Source of the DNA: Echria macrotheca
Taxonomy: Eukaryota > Ascomycota > Sordariomycetes > Sordariales > Schizotheciaceae
Length of the DNA stretch: 64,000 nucleotides
Direction of reading: 5' to 3'
Assembly (NCBI GenBank): GCA_030411725.1
Contig: MU839838.1
Location: forward strand, 992,001 to 1,056,000
The notes beneath the pieces were generated by a model. That model was not told the origin of the DNA and made no database searches. It saw only the letters and a list, made by a program, of their open reading frames with translations. This document shows, in pieces, positions 45,201 through 56,224 of this stretch. Every line of letters starts with the position of its first letter. Positions within the stretch are counted from its first letter, which is position 1. The position numbers and the translations under genes are program-made.

Positions 45201-45894
45201 GCGTGTGAGCCTCTCGTCCCGGGCCTAGCAACTTGGTGTCCGTGTTCCAGTATACCGATAAGGCTTCGAGAGTTGCCAACTTGTGAGTCGTCTTGGTCGA
45301 GTCCTGGATGAAGGTCGGGGTCCAGTTCCCATCGGTGCTGACAGCACTAAACTCTTCGAGGGTGACGCCGAGCGCGAACGGGTGTCCGGGAGCCGATATG
45401 GCGTCTTCGTAGCGCACGTGAATATTCTTGACGGTGACCTGAAGGTTGTCGACGATCTTGGTGACAAGACTCTCGGTGAAGCTCTGTGTACGCTTCTGTT
45501 CCTCCGCACTCAGGCCTTCCAGCGACCTCTCTTTCAGTAGTTCTGCCGAGTCCAGCTTCTCCATCTTGATCCTCTGTTTCCGCCGCTCCTCCTCTTCCTC
45601 ATTGTACTCGGCTTCCTCCTTTGGAGACGCAAGGAGGTAGACATCTTCGATGTAGATCTTGACGGGAGAGCCGCGAAGGTTCGACCAGGGGATCGTCAGT
45701 GTCAGCTGTCCAAGGTGTCCTTCCACGACGTTGATGGGGAGCTTCAGCTGATCGAGCGCCTCCTTGCGCAGCTCGAGATCGCGAAGCTTGACATCTCCTG
45801 ACCAGATACCGACTTTCAACTGGGTGGGATCGAAGTTCTTGACATACATGCCCAGGAAGCGGTTCAAAAGCCCCGCGACGAGGCCTTCCAGCAT
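36217..45894 (-). CDS. vps13: VPS13, bridge-type lipid transfer protein
   Basis: Exon 1 is 45894-39410 and exon 2 is 39358-36217, with a single 51-nt intron (GTGAGT...CACAG). The junction reads SNPMTKNYPYMRL. The product has 3,208 residues, normal for fungal VPS13. VPS13 forms a long hydrophobic groove that moves phospholipids between membranes at contact sites, for example ER-mitochondria, ER-vacuole and prospore membrane. The N-terminal chorein region (MLEGLVAGLLNRFLGMYVKN, KVGIWSGDVKLRDLELRK) is followed by thousands of residues of repeating groove segments, the VAB beta-repeat region around the junction (about residues 1950-2500), the APT1/DUF1162-like part, ATG2_C-like amphipathic helices (GVGGLARKPLEGAE, FFKGIGKGVVGL) and a C-terminal PH-like domain (TEWDVPLKDVQRIAKER). 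It is divergent from the DUF3429 gene. Confidence 0.97.
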
Positions 45895-46845
45895 GTTGAT
45901 TGTGGGTTGCCGTTACCCAGGCGGGGCACTCGGTATTAGGGGTCTATCGAGAGCAGCGTTGGGGCGTCATTGAGGACGGGAGGCACGAAGTCAGACAGGT
46001 AGCAATCGCAGGCCTTCGGGCGTTGGCAATCGGTCGAGCCCAACTCGAGACAGCGGAGGTGGTTAAACAAGCGACATGGGCCAAAAATATATTGACTGTC
46101 TCCTTGGGGTCAACTGTGCGCTTGTTAGAGGATAATGGTGTGCAGGTCGCAAGAGTTTGTATGGAATAAATACAGGACAGTTGTCTCGACGTCTCGAGAG
46201 GTTTGAGAAGACAACGGCGTCGTCAGGCACAATCGGATCGGGTCAGGTTTCTGAGGGAAGGCGACGATGACGACTGACGACTGACGACACACCACACACG
46301 CGCGCTAGGCTCTTGCAAATGTCAGAAGCTCGGGCCGCTCGTTGGCATCGCGCCCCGCTATTCGCCGTGATCCAAAATCCCGGTTGGCCGCAGGGGTGCG
46401 CTTTTCCAAAAAGGGATGCCTATTTCGAGCTCCAAAGACTCTCCTACCTCAACTTCAACGCATTTTGGTGGAAAGAAAGACATAGGAGACTTCGACCGGT
46501 CAATCCAGATATTTGGCTCTTTCTCCTTCTGCCCTCGACTGCTTTCGAAGCAGTTGCAGGCCTGAGCAGCGCTTTGCACGGCAGGTCTCACCCCCGCTGA
46601 GGGGGGATCGCAGCCCCGCAATCACTGTTGATCAATCAGAGCTTCCCCAAGGTTGAACCATTACGTCACAGGGGCCTGGGAGGAACACGAGCTGCCAGTT
46701 TTCCAAGGAGCAGGCATTCGGCAGCAAAGTTGAAGATCTTTGAACAAAGCAGAGCAAGATCGTATTAATTCACCGCGGTTTCCCATTCCATGTTTCCCTA
46801 ATTGTTGCATCAGCTCCCAATTGTAGAGACATCCAGTGCTCGACC
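45895..46845. other. divergent promoter region vps13 / DUF3429 gene
   Basis: A 950-bp region between two head-to-head genes. A small tandem of ACTGACG-like units lies near 46265-46290. No gene is seen. Confidence 0.5.
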
Positions 46846-48161
46846 ATGTTGCGAACCGCCCGACCTCTCGTGAGCCCTGTTTCCAGGTTCGCGCTCGCAG
46901 GCCGAGCTCCGCAGCTGTCGGCTTCGCAGCGTCTACTTTACGCAGCCGGGAACCGTGATTTCCGCCTCCTGCAGCCCAAAGTCCAGACGTCAACCGTGTT
47001 GCCCAGCGCATTATGGAGGAACTACGCGACAAAACCGCCGCTCCTAACCCGTGACAAGGATTTCGAGAAGCAAACGGCCGAGAAGGTGCTCGAATCGCGT
47101 CCAGAAGAAGTATCGACTGATTCGTCGGTCCGCCATGTCATGGAGGAGAGCCAAGCTCCACGAAGGTCGTCAGACGAGGATGTCCTCAAGGGGCTGAAAA
47201 GTGATCTGGTACGTTTCCCGACAATCCCTCTTCGAGGTGGGCCAGTGACATGCAGCTGACATGTAGCTAGCACACGTTCACAGAAACATTCGCTCTGACC
47301 ACAGTACCCCGCGAAGCGTATGCGCTTGGCCTCGCAGGCACAATTCCCTACCTTGCCACGTCCATTGCGACGGTTTTCCTCTCCTGGGACCTCACTACCA
47401 CATGGCCGACAAGCTCCCATTTCATCAATAGCATCCTCATCCCGCACGAAACGGCATCCCACTGGCTCCACCTCCTCGAGCCGATCCAAATCGGCTATGG
47501 CGCTGTTATCGTCTCGTTCCTCGGCGCAATTCACTGGGGACTGGAATTCGCAGAAAAATCACCATCGCGAGAACGGACCCGGTTCCGATATGGCTTGGGC
47601 GTCCTTGCACCCGCCATTGCATGGCCCACCATCTTCATGCCAATTGAGTGGGCCCTTACCTCACAGTTCATGGGACTAACCATGCTCTACCTCGCCGATT
47701 CGCATGCCACCACACGGGGTTGGACACCGCCATGGTACGGAACGTACCGGTGGGTGCTTACCGCGGTTGTCGGCGCCGCTATCTTTATTAGTCTGGTCGG
47801 CCGGGCCAAGGTGGGCGAGAGCCGGCCGCGGCTGACGACGGGGGACTTGCAAGACCTTTTGCACCAGAAGCCTGACGCGAGTCAACCGTACCGAAACTGG
47901 GCCAAGGAAGAGGAAGAAGAGCGGGCCCGTCTAAAGAAGGAGAAGGAGGAACAGGAGAAGAAGAAGAAAGAGGAAGAGAAGAAGAAGGAGGAGGAAGAGA
48001 AGAAAGATGCCAAGAAGAACCCGAAGGACAAGGACAGCAAGTCAGGTGGGGATGGCAAGGACGGCGGGGAGAAGAAGCTGAACGAGCTGGATGGGAAAGA
48101 GGAACGTGGTGAGGAGGGACGGGAGAAGAAGAATGAGACGAAGAAGGCCAAGAAGGAGTAA
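46846..48161 (+). CDS. mitochondrial inner membrane protein, DUF3429/TMEM69 family
   Basis: Two exons, 46846-47208 and 47271-48161, around a 62-nt intron (GTACGT...GCTAG), encode 417 residues. The AG at 47265-47266 is not used: reading from there meets a TAG in frame. The first 60 residues are Arg/Ser/Ala-rich without acidic residues, a mitochondrial presequence, ending near RNYATKPP. Then come the family motifs TTVPREAYALGLAGTIPYLAT and HWGLEFAEKSPSR, and about five transmembrane helices through WVLTAVVGAAIFISLV. The last 110 residues are an extreme Glu/Lys coiled-coil-like tail (RARLKKEKEEQEKKKKEEEK). Human TMEM69 is the distant relative. The molecular function is unknown. Confidence 0.88.
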
Positions 48162-51100
48162 TGACATTTTCTCTGTAGCGGGACAGGAAGCCTTTGGTGT
48201 TTGGTGTTTGGTATGGGTTTTTCTGCTTAACTATGGTTGACAGGTCGAATAACTCTATCGAGTCCGGTGATTATCTTCGAATAACTGCAATGAGCCTAAA
48301 CTTTATGGAGTATCACTTGTTTTCACAGACTTTGACTTGTTGGGCTAGATATGGTTGGGCCAGTCGCCCAAATGGAAAATGGCTTGGTTGGTCATGCAGG
48401 TCAGGGCAAGATGGTCGGCCTTCAAGTTGACTTCAACACTTTGAGTGAGGAAGTAGGTGGCGTCAATATCAATCTAATCCGTAAACGCATTATGCACACT
48501 CTGAACATACGAAGGGCTGCCCAAGCGCTTCGGATTTTTCAACACAAAAACCTTTCAGTCCTCCATACCCCAACTTTCAACATCAGTGATGCCCCATCAG
48601 TTCCCGAAGGATGGATAAGAGTTTTGGTTCGACATTTTGTATCTGCCGGTAGATATCCGTCATCCGCAGCTTCTCTCAATCCCTCGGCTTTCGATTCCGG
48701 CTTGGAGACTTATTCATACAGTTACGCGGCCGGGGACTCCAAGATAAGGTTTCGACGTATTCATGTCAAATCCATCTTGTTTACGAGCGATGTAGAATAC
48801 CCTTGCTGGAAATTATTATTTGTCTTAAGCCGTACGAAGCCGAACGCTTCCACCCCTTAAGGGGGTAAGCGGTCCCTCTTCTCCTGCTGGAAATTAGTAG
48901 GTTAAGATATATAAGATATAAAAGAAATTCTTCAAAGTCTTCTGTGTCATGTTAAACTCCGAACAAGGTTAGATGGAGAAAAAGGGGCAAGCAACTGTGA
49001 TGAGCAATGCTACGTCCTCTATTTGCACGCTCCAACGAATAGGTCTTGCGGATATGTACATTATACTATTCTAGTTATTTAAGGTCTTTTCCATTCGGCA
49101 AAACATCAACAATCCTAGCAGATGTTTACCTCCCGAGACCGGAGCCCCTGGTGCAGCCATCAAGGCTTCACTCGTAGACAGTTGACCGGCATGTTCAGAT
49201 GTACACCGAGATCAGACAGCACAAGGTCGATGTTCTCAGCGTTCCCAAGATCTCAAGATTCTGGATCAGATCAAATCCCCGCGAAAGCTGGAATATGGGG
49301 CAAATATTTCGTCATCAACTCTGGCTTCCTTCTGCACCCCAATCCATGCACATCTGGCGTGCCGAGGATCTTGCAGAGTGCGTGTATCAACAAAACGTCA
49401 AATGTCATGGAGTTGAGTTGGTGACGTCATCAGGTTGACCCTTGGCGGGCTGTTTCGGCCGGACAGGCCGGTCCCTGCTACCCGCCATGTGCCGCGCATC
49501 TTCGCACAACCCTGCTGCTAGCAAAAAAAGGGAGTATCTACTCCGTCCTGGCCGTTATTGATGCTCTAGACCGTAATGTCGTCGTGGATATCGAGGGTGA
49601 AGAGTTGCAGAGGCATTTTCTTTAACAGTATAGTTGAGACGGCGATCATCAAAGTGGTCGTTATTCGTACTGCCCCGCCTTCCATCGGGAACCACAACTG
49701 CTACCCTTCTCTCGACTTCTCCTGACAGCGTCTTCATGCCGCGTCTCGATATTACTTTAAGTGCGGCTGGCAGAGCTAAACGGTCGCAAGCTCCCGCGTG
49801 ACTTGGACCGACCCTACCCTCGGTATTGCCATTTTTCACCGTTATTTTTAGTCATCCCCGGTCGTTTGATATTGCGGGGAAGAAGAGGATGGAGGGGCAC
49901 CATCAGTCGCCGGTATCCATCGATGCTGCACGCCATTGTTACCCCGTAGCCGTCTTGCCGTGTACTCCGTACTCAGTGGTCGGACCCCCGCGGAGTTCGA
50001 CGCCATGTGAGCACAGGTCTCAACCACGGCGTGCTAGCGGAAGGTCAAATGCTCTGATATTCGATCTGACGATTGGCGCGATCGTAGTGGATGGCCCGAA
50101 TCTTGCTGGCGGAACACTATCAGTCGGGCTGTTCGTCTGCGACCTCTGTCGCCAGGAGCTGGACTCAAGAAGAATTACCGAGGCGGGCGGCCCTGACAAG
50201 ACAGCAGGGACGGGCGGGCTCGAAAGTATCAGCAATCATGCAAAACCGGGAAGCCATAGCGAAGGCATAAGATCTCAAAGGGCCTCCCCGATGCTTGAAG
50301 CTGGGGAAGACCGGCATGCCCGTTTCGGGAAGGCGCCTCATGATTGCTCGCATCCCGTCCAGTTCGTCAGCTGCTTTTGCATGACTTTTAGTGGCACGAT
50401 CCCGTCAACCATTTGTTCGCGTCCTTCCGTCCAGCCGTCAACCCACCGTCGGAAGCTTCTCACATGCCATTTTGAGCATCGTGAGGAGGCCCCTCCCAAG
50501 CCTTCTCATCCCGGAATGCCTTCTGTGCCAGTCGTGCGCAATTACCGTGACTCATATCACGGGGTTTGGAGATGCGTGATCTGCTCCTCGTAGGATGGCT
50601 TGGATGGCAAACAGATCGCATGCTTACTGTTCTCTTTCACCGACAATTGGGCGCGGGCTCTTGGCCGTCGAGTGACCGGCTTCAAGTCGGTCAGCTTACT
50701 CCGTACGGGCCCGACTTATTAAGACGGAGAGTAGAGCACCCAAGAACTCGGGCGCCGCTTTTTCCAGATTTCGCGCATGCGACGAGGTCCCACCGAGTCC
50801 TGGGACTGACTGCAGCCTCAGCCCTACAGAATCCTCCCATGTGCTGCCTTTGGCCATCCACACCGGCTGAGCCAAACGGAAGCACGCCGGGCAGCTGCCA
50901 CGATGTCGTGGCAAGCCGGCGCGGTGACTCGTGGGCTGCAACACCGCCAAACGCTGGCATTTGGGGGACAGCGAGCAGCCAGCGCATCGACTCGATCAAT
51001 CTGAGGAGGCTGGGCATCAATGATCGCCATCAACGCCCGAGCCGGGCCGGGAGTGTTCCCGTCAAATTGTGGTTTGCCGGGGCCATCGGTGCCTCTAGAC

Positions 51101-52892
51101 TCTCACAACTCTGCAGCCCCTCCTTCCAGCCGTCCGGAATAGGACTGCGATTAAGCTGATGCATTGGCTGTCGCGATCCAGACCACGGTTTCGTGGCGCC
51201 CGTTGCCTGCATTGCTGGCCAAAGGAGGTGTCCTGAAAGAGGACCGGGCGAGATGAGGACGGCATGTTCGCCTTGAATTTGGTGAATGGCATCTGCACAC
51301 CGGCATCAGGCAACATTGATGCCTCATAGTCAGGTTCATCGCAGCCTGGTGACAAACATTAAATGAAGCTGCTGTCCTCGCTTGTCGCGCCTTTTGCGTA
51401 TTCCGTTTATAGTCCACATTCGTAACCTCAAGACCGCGAATATATATCAGTGAGAGGATTCCGCAATTGTCCGGCGCAGCACCATCTCATCCGATACGAA
51501 CGACCGACCGGCCCAGCTTTGGCCCATCCGAAAGACACCTTGCTTCAATATCGTCGACGCCGCAATTTCGATTGGCTGCCTTGCGATCCAAATCCCAGAC
51601 GAGGCCCATCAAGTCACCGCAGGCCGCAGCGAGCAAGCACCGCCTGCCTGCCACGAACTCGAACCCCGCAGTGTCTCGGTGTTGCACTGCGATAACAAGA
51701 CACAATCATCCCAAAACTAGCAATCGCAAAGCGCCTCTTTGAGTCGCGGTTGGCGTCGCCTGGTGGTCAGCACCGGGCGCAGAACAAGAGACCGGACCAA
51801 AAACTCAGCGCGAAGTACCGAGAAGGAAGTTTCGTTGCAGGTGGCGGCGACAGTCCTGACGGTCAAGTCAATCACGGCCGTTTGGGGAAGCCAACTCCCC
51901 AGCCAAACGTCATCCACTCCAAGTTTTTGATCCCGACCGCCGCCGCCTCGCCTCGTCTGCGTGCCTGCCTTGCTTGGCCGCCAAACCGACCGACCCGGGC
52001 CAGACACGCAGTCAGACAGAGCCACAAGAGAGCGAGTGACACTTGGCGAATCTGACTGCTCAAGTTTGTATTTATTTACGTGGTGCCCAGTCGATCGTGC
52101 TGCCCCCCCAAGCCACGAGCGAACACACCTCTTGCTTACTTAGCGCCATCTGCTGGAACTGTCAGCTGCAGCAACCACATCAGCCAGTGTGTGCGACACC
52201 AGATCCGTTATTTCCCGGCATCACCGTGTCGTCTCCCTACTTTTCAGCTTCACCATCCTCTTCTCCCGTCGACCGAAGAGGCCGAAGGTAGAAAAAGGCC
52301 GCGCCCGCACGCCCGACTCTCTTGCCACACTCCCACCTTCCCCTCCGACACTTTTACCCCTCCTCCCTCGCCTTGACGCCGAAGGGAACCCGCCGAGGTG
52401 CCGAATTTTCGACCCCATTCGGACCGTAACAGAAAAGGTCGCATCCCACGGTCCGTTTTTGACCAGCCAACCAACAGCCCCGCCCCCCACCATCAAGCTA
52501 CCCCGCGCCCGGTGGAGGCAACAAATTTGAGTTTGCCGACCGAGACATTGCAGGAGATCCCGACATATAACTGCATCCACGCGTCTACCAGCCACCGAGT
52601 TTGAGCTTAAGCATCAACGCATCCTTTTTAAACTCCCTTTGCAGCACCGGCGCGTCTTTTGACGGTTGGCAGCGCATTCGATCTACCTTTGATCCGGACG
52701 GCTTCCGACCCCGCAGACAAGGTGCTTGTCAAGGGTCCCCTTCCCGAAACCATCAGCTAGCCGCATCGAGCAGCTTGCCCCCACCATCAGCTCCGCCGCG
52801 ACAAAGGAGGACCTGGAGCTCTTTGTCCCAACATAAAGGACCGGGCGTCCATCTCCGAAACAAAGGAGGTTTTTCCCACAACGCTAGCTTTC
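48162..52892. other. 4.7 kb gene-sparse region
   Basis: The longest stretch without a gene I can support. Open frames up to 255 codons (for example 49826-50593 on plus) exist but overlap frames of similar length on the other strand, as expected in GC-rich non-coding DNA, and show no domain, signal peptide or consistent splicing. The right end (about 52.1-52.9 kb) is C/T- and CA-rich and is probably the promoter and leader of the gene at 52893. Base composition is not AT-rich, so there is no obvious RIP island. Confidence 0.5.
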
Positions 52893-53339
52893 ATGTCCCG
52901 CGGATATTTCGACATTCCCCCAGCTTCGCCTGACTCCAGCCGCTCCAACGCTGGATCATCGCACCCAGACTCCAACATGTCATCGCCACAGAGCTCACCG
53001 ACCGACCGGCCATCACAGCCGTACCTTCTCGTCCCGAATCTTCACATCGCCGACCCCACGGCGCGCGAGGTGGAGCTTGGGAACCATCCGTGGATGGCCG
53101 CCACCGTGATTGAGGATGACGATCTCACATTCGGAGGCAAGCCGCTTAGCGCATGGTACGAGGAGGACCGTCGGCGGCTGAGCAACTCGAACAAGGACGA
53201 GGAGGAACGGCGGGGCCGGCAACGCGAGCGAGTCAGGGTGGACTCTCATTACTGCTTCCAGCATCAGCACCAGCACCATCACCACAAGCCGCAGCAGCAG
53301 CACCAGCACGCGAAGAAGACCAATGAAGCCAGCCAATAA
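52893..53339 (+). CDS. uncharacterised small protein with His/Gln-rich tail
   Basis: A single exon of 148 residues. The N-terminal half is Ser/Pro-rich (MSRGYFDIPPASPDSSRSNA). The middle has a compact conserved-looking stretch (LLVPNLHIADPTAREVELGN, WMAATVIEDDDLTFGGKPLS, AWYEEDRRRLS). The end is charged, then runs of His and Gln. The pyrimidine-rich sequence before the ATG, the codon use and the ordered middle favour a real gene. I do not recognise a family. A nuclear or cytosolic, mostly disordered protein is likely. The low-complexity tail lowers confidence. Confidence 0.55.
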   Translation: MSRGYFDIPPASPDSSRSNAGSSHPDSNMSSPQSSPTDRPSQPYLLVPNLHIADPTAREVELGNHPWMAATVIEDDDLTFGGKPLSAWYEEDRRRLSNSNKDEEERRGRQRERVRVDSHYCFQHQHQHHHHKPQQQHQHAKKTNEASQ

Positions 53340-54455
53340 GGCGATGGGCGTGCGCGCTGCTGCCTCTCTCTCGAAGTGCTCCATCTCTCTGGAAGGGCAA
53401 CGGCGACAAACAAAATAAGGCGTTTAGCTCGGGTTGCACGCATCCGAGCCAAACATCGGTGTACATACACATTACGAGTGCGACGCCAGTTGATACGGTG
53501 ACCTGGCCGCCCCAGGCGGTGCGACCATGGCACGACATCCGAACTCGGCACCGATGGCGGCTTTTGACCGACATCGCAGGTTTTGGCGACTCGATCACTT
53601 GATTATACTCGGCACAATACCCTTCGTTCACACACCCTCTTTTCTCGGCTTTCTAGAACCATGTGCTCTTCTGGCTTTGACGCGCGGCATTACACCATAC
53701 CCAGTGGTCACATACACTTTACATCTGCGGATAGATGGAACGGGTTTCGGGCGGCATTCTTTTGCATTTTGGCGAGGTACAGATACACACCCTGGGATAG
53801 GGGCATCAGCACGGGGATCGGACATGTCATGGCTTTGGCTTGGACTGCGTGATACCATTTCTGCATTTGGTCATTTCCGGGTTGGCGACGGTGCGGCATT
53901 GGGTTTATGAGCAAATCACGATAATTAGCTCTCGCTCTGGCGGTGGCTACACAGGCGGCTCTTTGGTATCAGGCCCGGCTCGTTTGGCCGGCCTAATTGG
54001 GAGGAAGGCAAATTTGGTGAATAATTCGCCTCTGGTAGTAGATACAAACCGCCAAGAATATGCGAGCCAGTGCATCATCTGAACTTTGAGATACCAAGTG
54101 ACGAATAGAGTCCAAGGCTGTGCGCCACGCGACCTTGGGTGGTGTTGTGGATAAAGGCTATCGTGACACCTGGGAGTCGGCTTGCAGCTGCAGCAAGCAG
54201 CTGAGATCCGTGGGTTCGCCCCGCCTTTTAATCCGGGTCGTATCTACGCGCCTTGGGGCCCAATCGAGGCGTGACAAGCATGATGCCAGGATGTCGAAAA
54301 TAATCGGGTGAAATTCAGTAGTTCGTAGCGCATCACTTATCCGTAACTATTCCTGCCAAAACAAAAAAAAAGTCCCGCGACGCCCGCTCACGCTTCTTTT
54401 GCTTTTTCGTCACCGTCACACACACCGACCGGCCAGGGGCGAAAAAGAAAGAAAT
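53340..54455. other. 1.1 kb intergenic, no gene seen
   Basis: The 3' flank of the small gene and the promoter of the TDT transporter gene. Short open frames occur without support. Confidence 0.45.
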
Positions 54456-56055
54456 ATGGAGGAGGCGACCAAGAGGCAAGACTACTACACCACCACGACG
54501 ACCACGATGGCCGGCGGCGGCGGCGGCGGCGGACTCCGCCGGGCCAATGGGCGATCGAGCCTCCCCGAGTTTTTTGCGGTTCGCGGCAGCGGCGGCGGCG
54601 GCGGCGGGGGAGATGCACGCCCAGGCGCGGGCGCGGACGCGGATGCGAACGCCACCACGGACTTCCACGGCGCGTCGTCGGGGGCGGGGGCCCCACTACG
54701 ACGGCCGTCGACGGCCGACGCGGCCGAGCCAAGGATGCCGCCTGACTTGGCCATTCTCGAGCGTATCCCGACGTTTTTGCAGCCCAGCCTGCCGTGGCGG
54801 GATCGGTTGCTGCATTTTACGTTTGCGTGGTATACTGTTACGTAGGTTTTTCTTTTTTTTTTGTGGGATGTGAGATTGGTGAAAACGGTTTTTTTTTTGC
54901 TGATGTGAAGAGAGGTTTGGGGCATAAAGAATGTCGACGAGCGGCGTGGCGCTGGTCTTGGCGCTTACTCCCAAACGGTTCCCGGGCCTGTCGGTCATCG
55001 GGCTAGTTATCTACCTGCTGGATCTGGTCTTCTTCGTCACCATCACGGTCGCGATCCTCGCGCGCTTTGTGATATATCGCCGGACGCTGCGGCGCGCGTT
55101 TACGAGGCCGTCCGAGGCGTTGTTCGTGCCGGCTCTGCTGCTCTCTGTTGCGGCGGTGCTGGCCAACATCGGGGAGTATGGCCGGCTGTTTCTCTCGGCC
55201 GACTCGATGCGCGTCGGCGGGCCGGTGGGGACTTTTCTGGAGATCGCGTTCTGGTGTTATCTCGCCGTGACGTTTGGGTTCTCGGTGTTTCAGTATCATC
55301 TGCTTTTCACGGTCAAGGAAGAGCGCAGGCTGGTTGTGAGCGCCATGACGCCTGCATGGATTCTGCCCATCTTCCCGGTCATGCTGGCGGGTACGCTGGC
55401 TGGTTCGGCGTGTCGGCTGGCTGGGGCGGAGCATGCGGCCGGGATTATCTGCGCCGGGCTCGCGGCGCAGGGGCTGGGGCTGCTGGTCTCGGTATTCTTC
55501 TACGCCACGTATCTGTCGAGGTTGATGGCGTTTGGGTTGCCCGCGCAAAGGCCGGGTATGTTCATCGCTGTCGGCCCGCCGAGCTTCACCTGTGCCGCGC
55601 TGCTGTCCATGTCGGCGGAGATCCCGCGCGTGTTTGCGGAGCTTGCGGCACCGGGCGAGGCCGGGTCACAGGGTGGTGTATTGGTGGCGGATTTGACACT
55701 GGGCGCGGACGCGGCGACGCTGGCGGCGGCGATTCGGATCGGGGCTGTCGCCAGTGCCGTTTTTCTCTGGGGACTGAGTTTCTGGTTCTTTGCGAGCGCA
55801 AGCGTAGCAACGCTGGCGGGGATGCCGGACCGGAGGTTTCACTTGAGCTGGTGGAGTATTGTGTTCCCGAATGTTGGGCTGACCATCGCGACGATGCGGA
55901 TTGGGATGGCGTTGGGGAGTCAGGGCATCTTGTGGCTGACGGCGGTCATGACGGCGGCGCTGGTTGTCGCTTGGGCCTTTATCATTTTTCGGTGTATCCG
56001 GGCAGTGTATAAGCGCGAGATCGTCTGGCCGGGGCACGATGAGGATGTGGCATAG
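54456..56055 (+). CDS. TDT-family transporter (C4-dicarboxylate/malate or sulfite type)
   Basis: Two exons, 54456-54841 and 54930-56055, around an 88-nt T-rich intron (GTAGGT...AAAG), encode 503 residues. The junction rebuilds FAWYTVTMSTSGVALVLAL, which matches the start of the first helix in the tellurite-resistance/dicarboxylate transporter family (Mae1, Ssu1). About ten transmembrane helices follow, with PSFTCAALLSM in the pore region. The N-terminal cytosolic part of about 115 residues is unusually long and low complexity, with poly-Thr, two poly-Gly runs coded by GGC repeats and an Ala/Asp-rich stretch. Family members move malate and other dicarboxylates or export sulfite. Which applies here cannot be told. 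The gene is convergent with the HET gene, 169 bp away. Confidence 0.9.
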
Positions 56056-56224
56056 AGGAAGCTGCATGGTTGCGGTACTTGTGCGATGCTTTTAGCGGAT
56101 ACCCTAATAGACACGGATGGATAGAGAAAGTCAAGCCTCAAGGGTGGAGTCGGATTGTGTAGGTTCTGGATCTTTATGTCGGGCTGTCGTTTGTACATGC
56201 TAACTGCTGCTCGCAGGAAGACGA

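Noticed and set aside
48351..48860. 169-codon plus-strand frame after the DUF3429 gene.
   Set aside because: No recognisable domain, weak codon signal, and no splice or start context that supports it.
49826..51159. Frames of 255 and 197 codons on the plus strand.
   Set aside because: Similar-length frames lie on the opposite strand and the translated sequences are Arg/Pro/Ser-rich without order, typical of non-coding GC-rich DNA.
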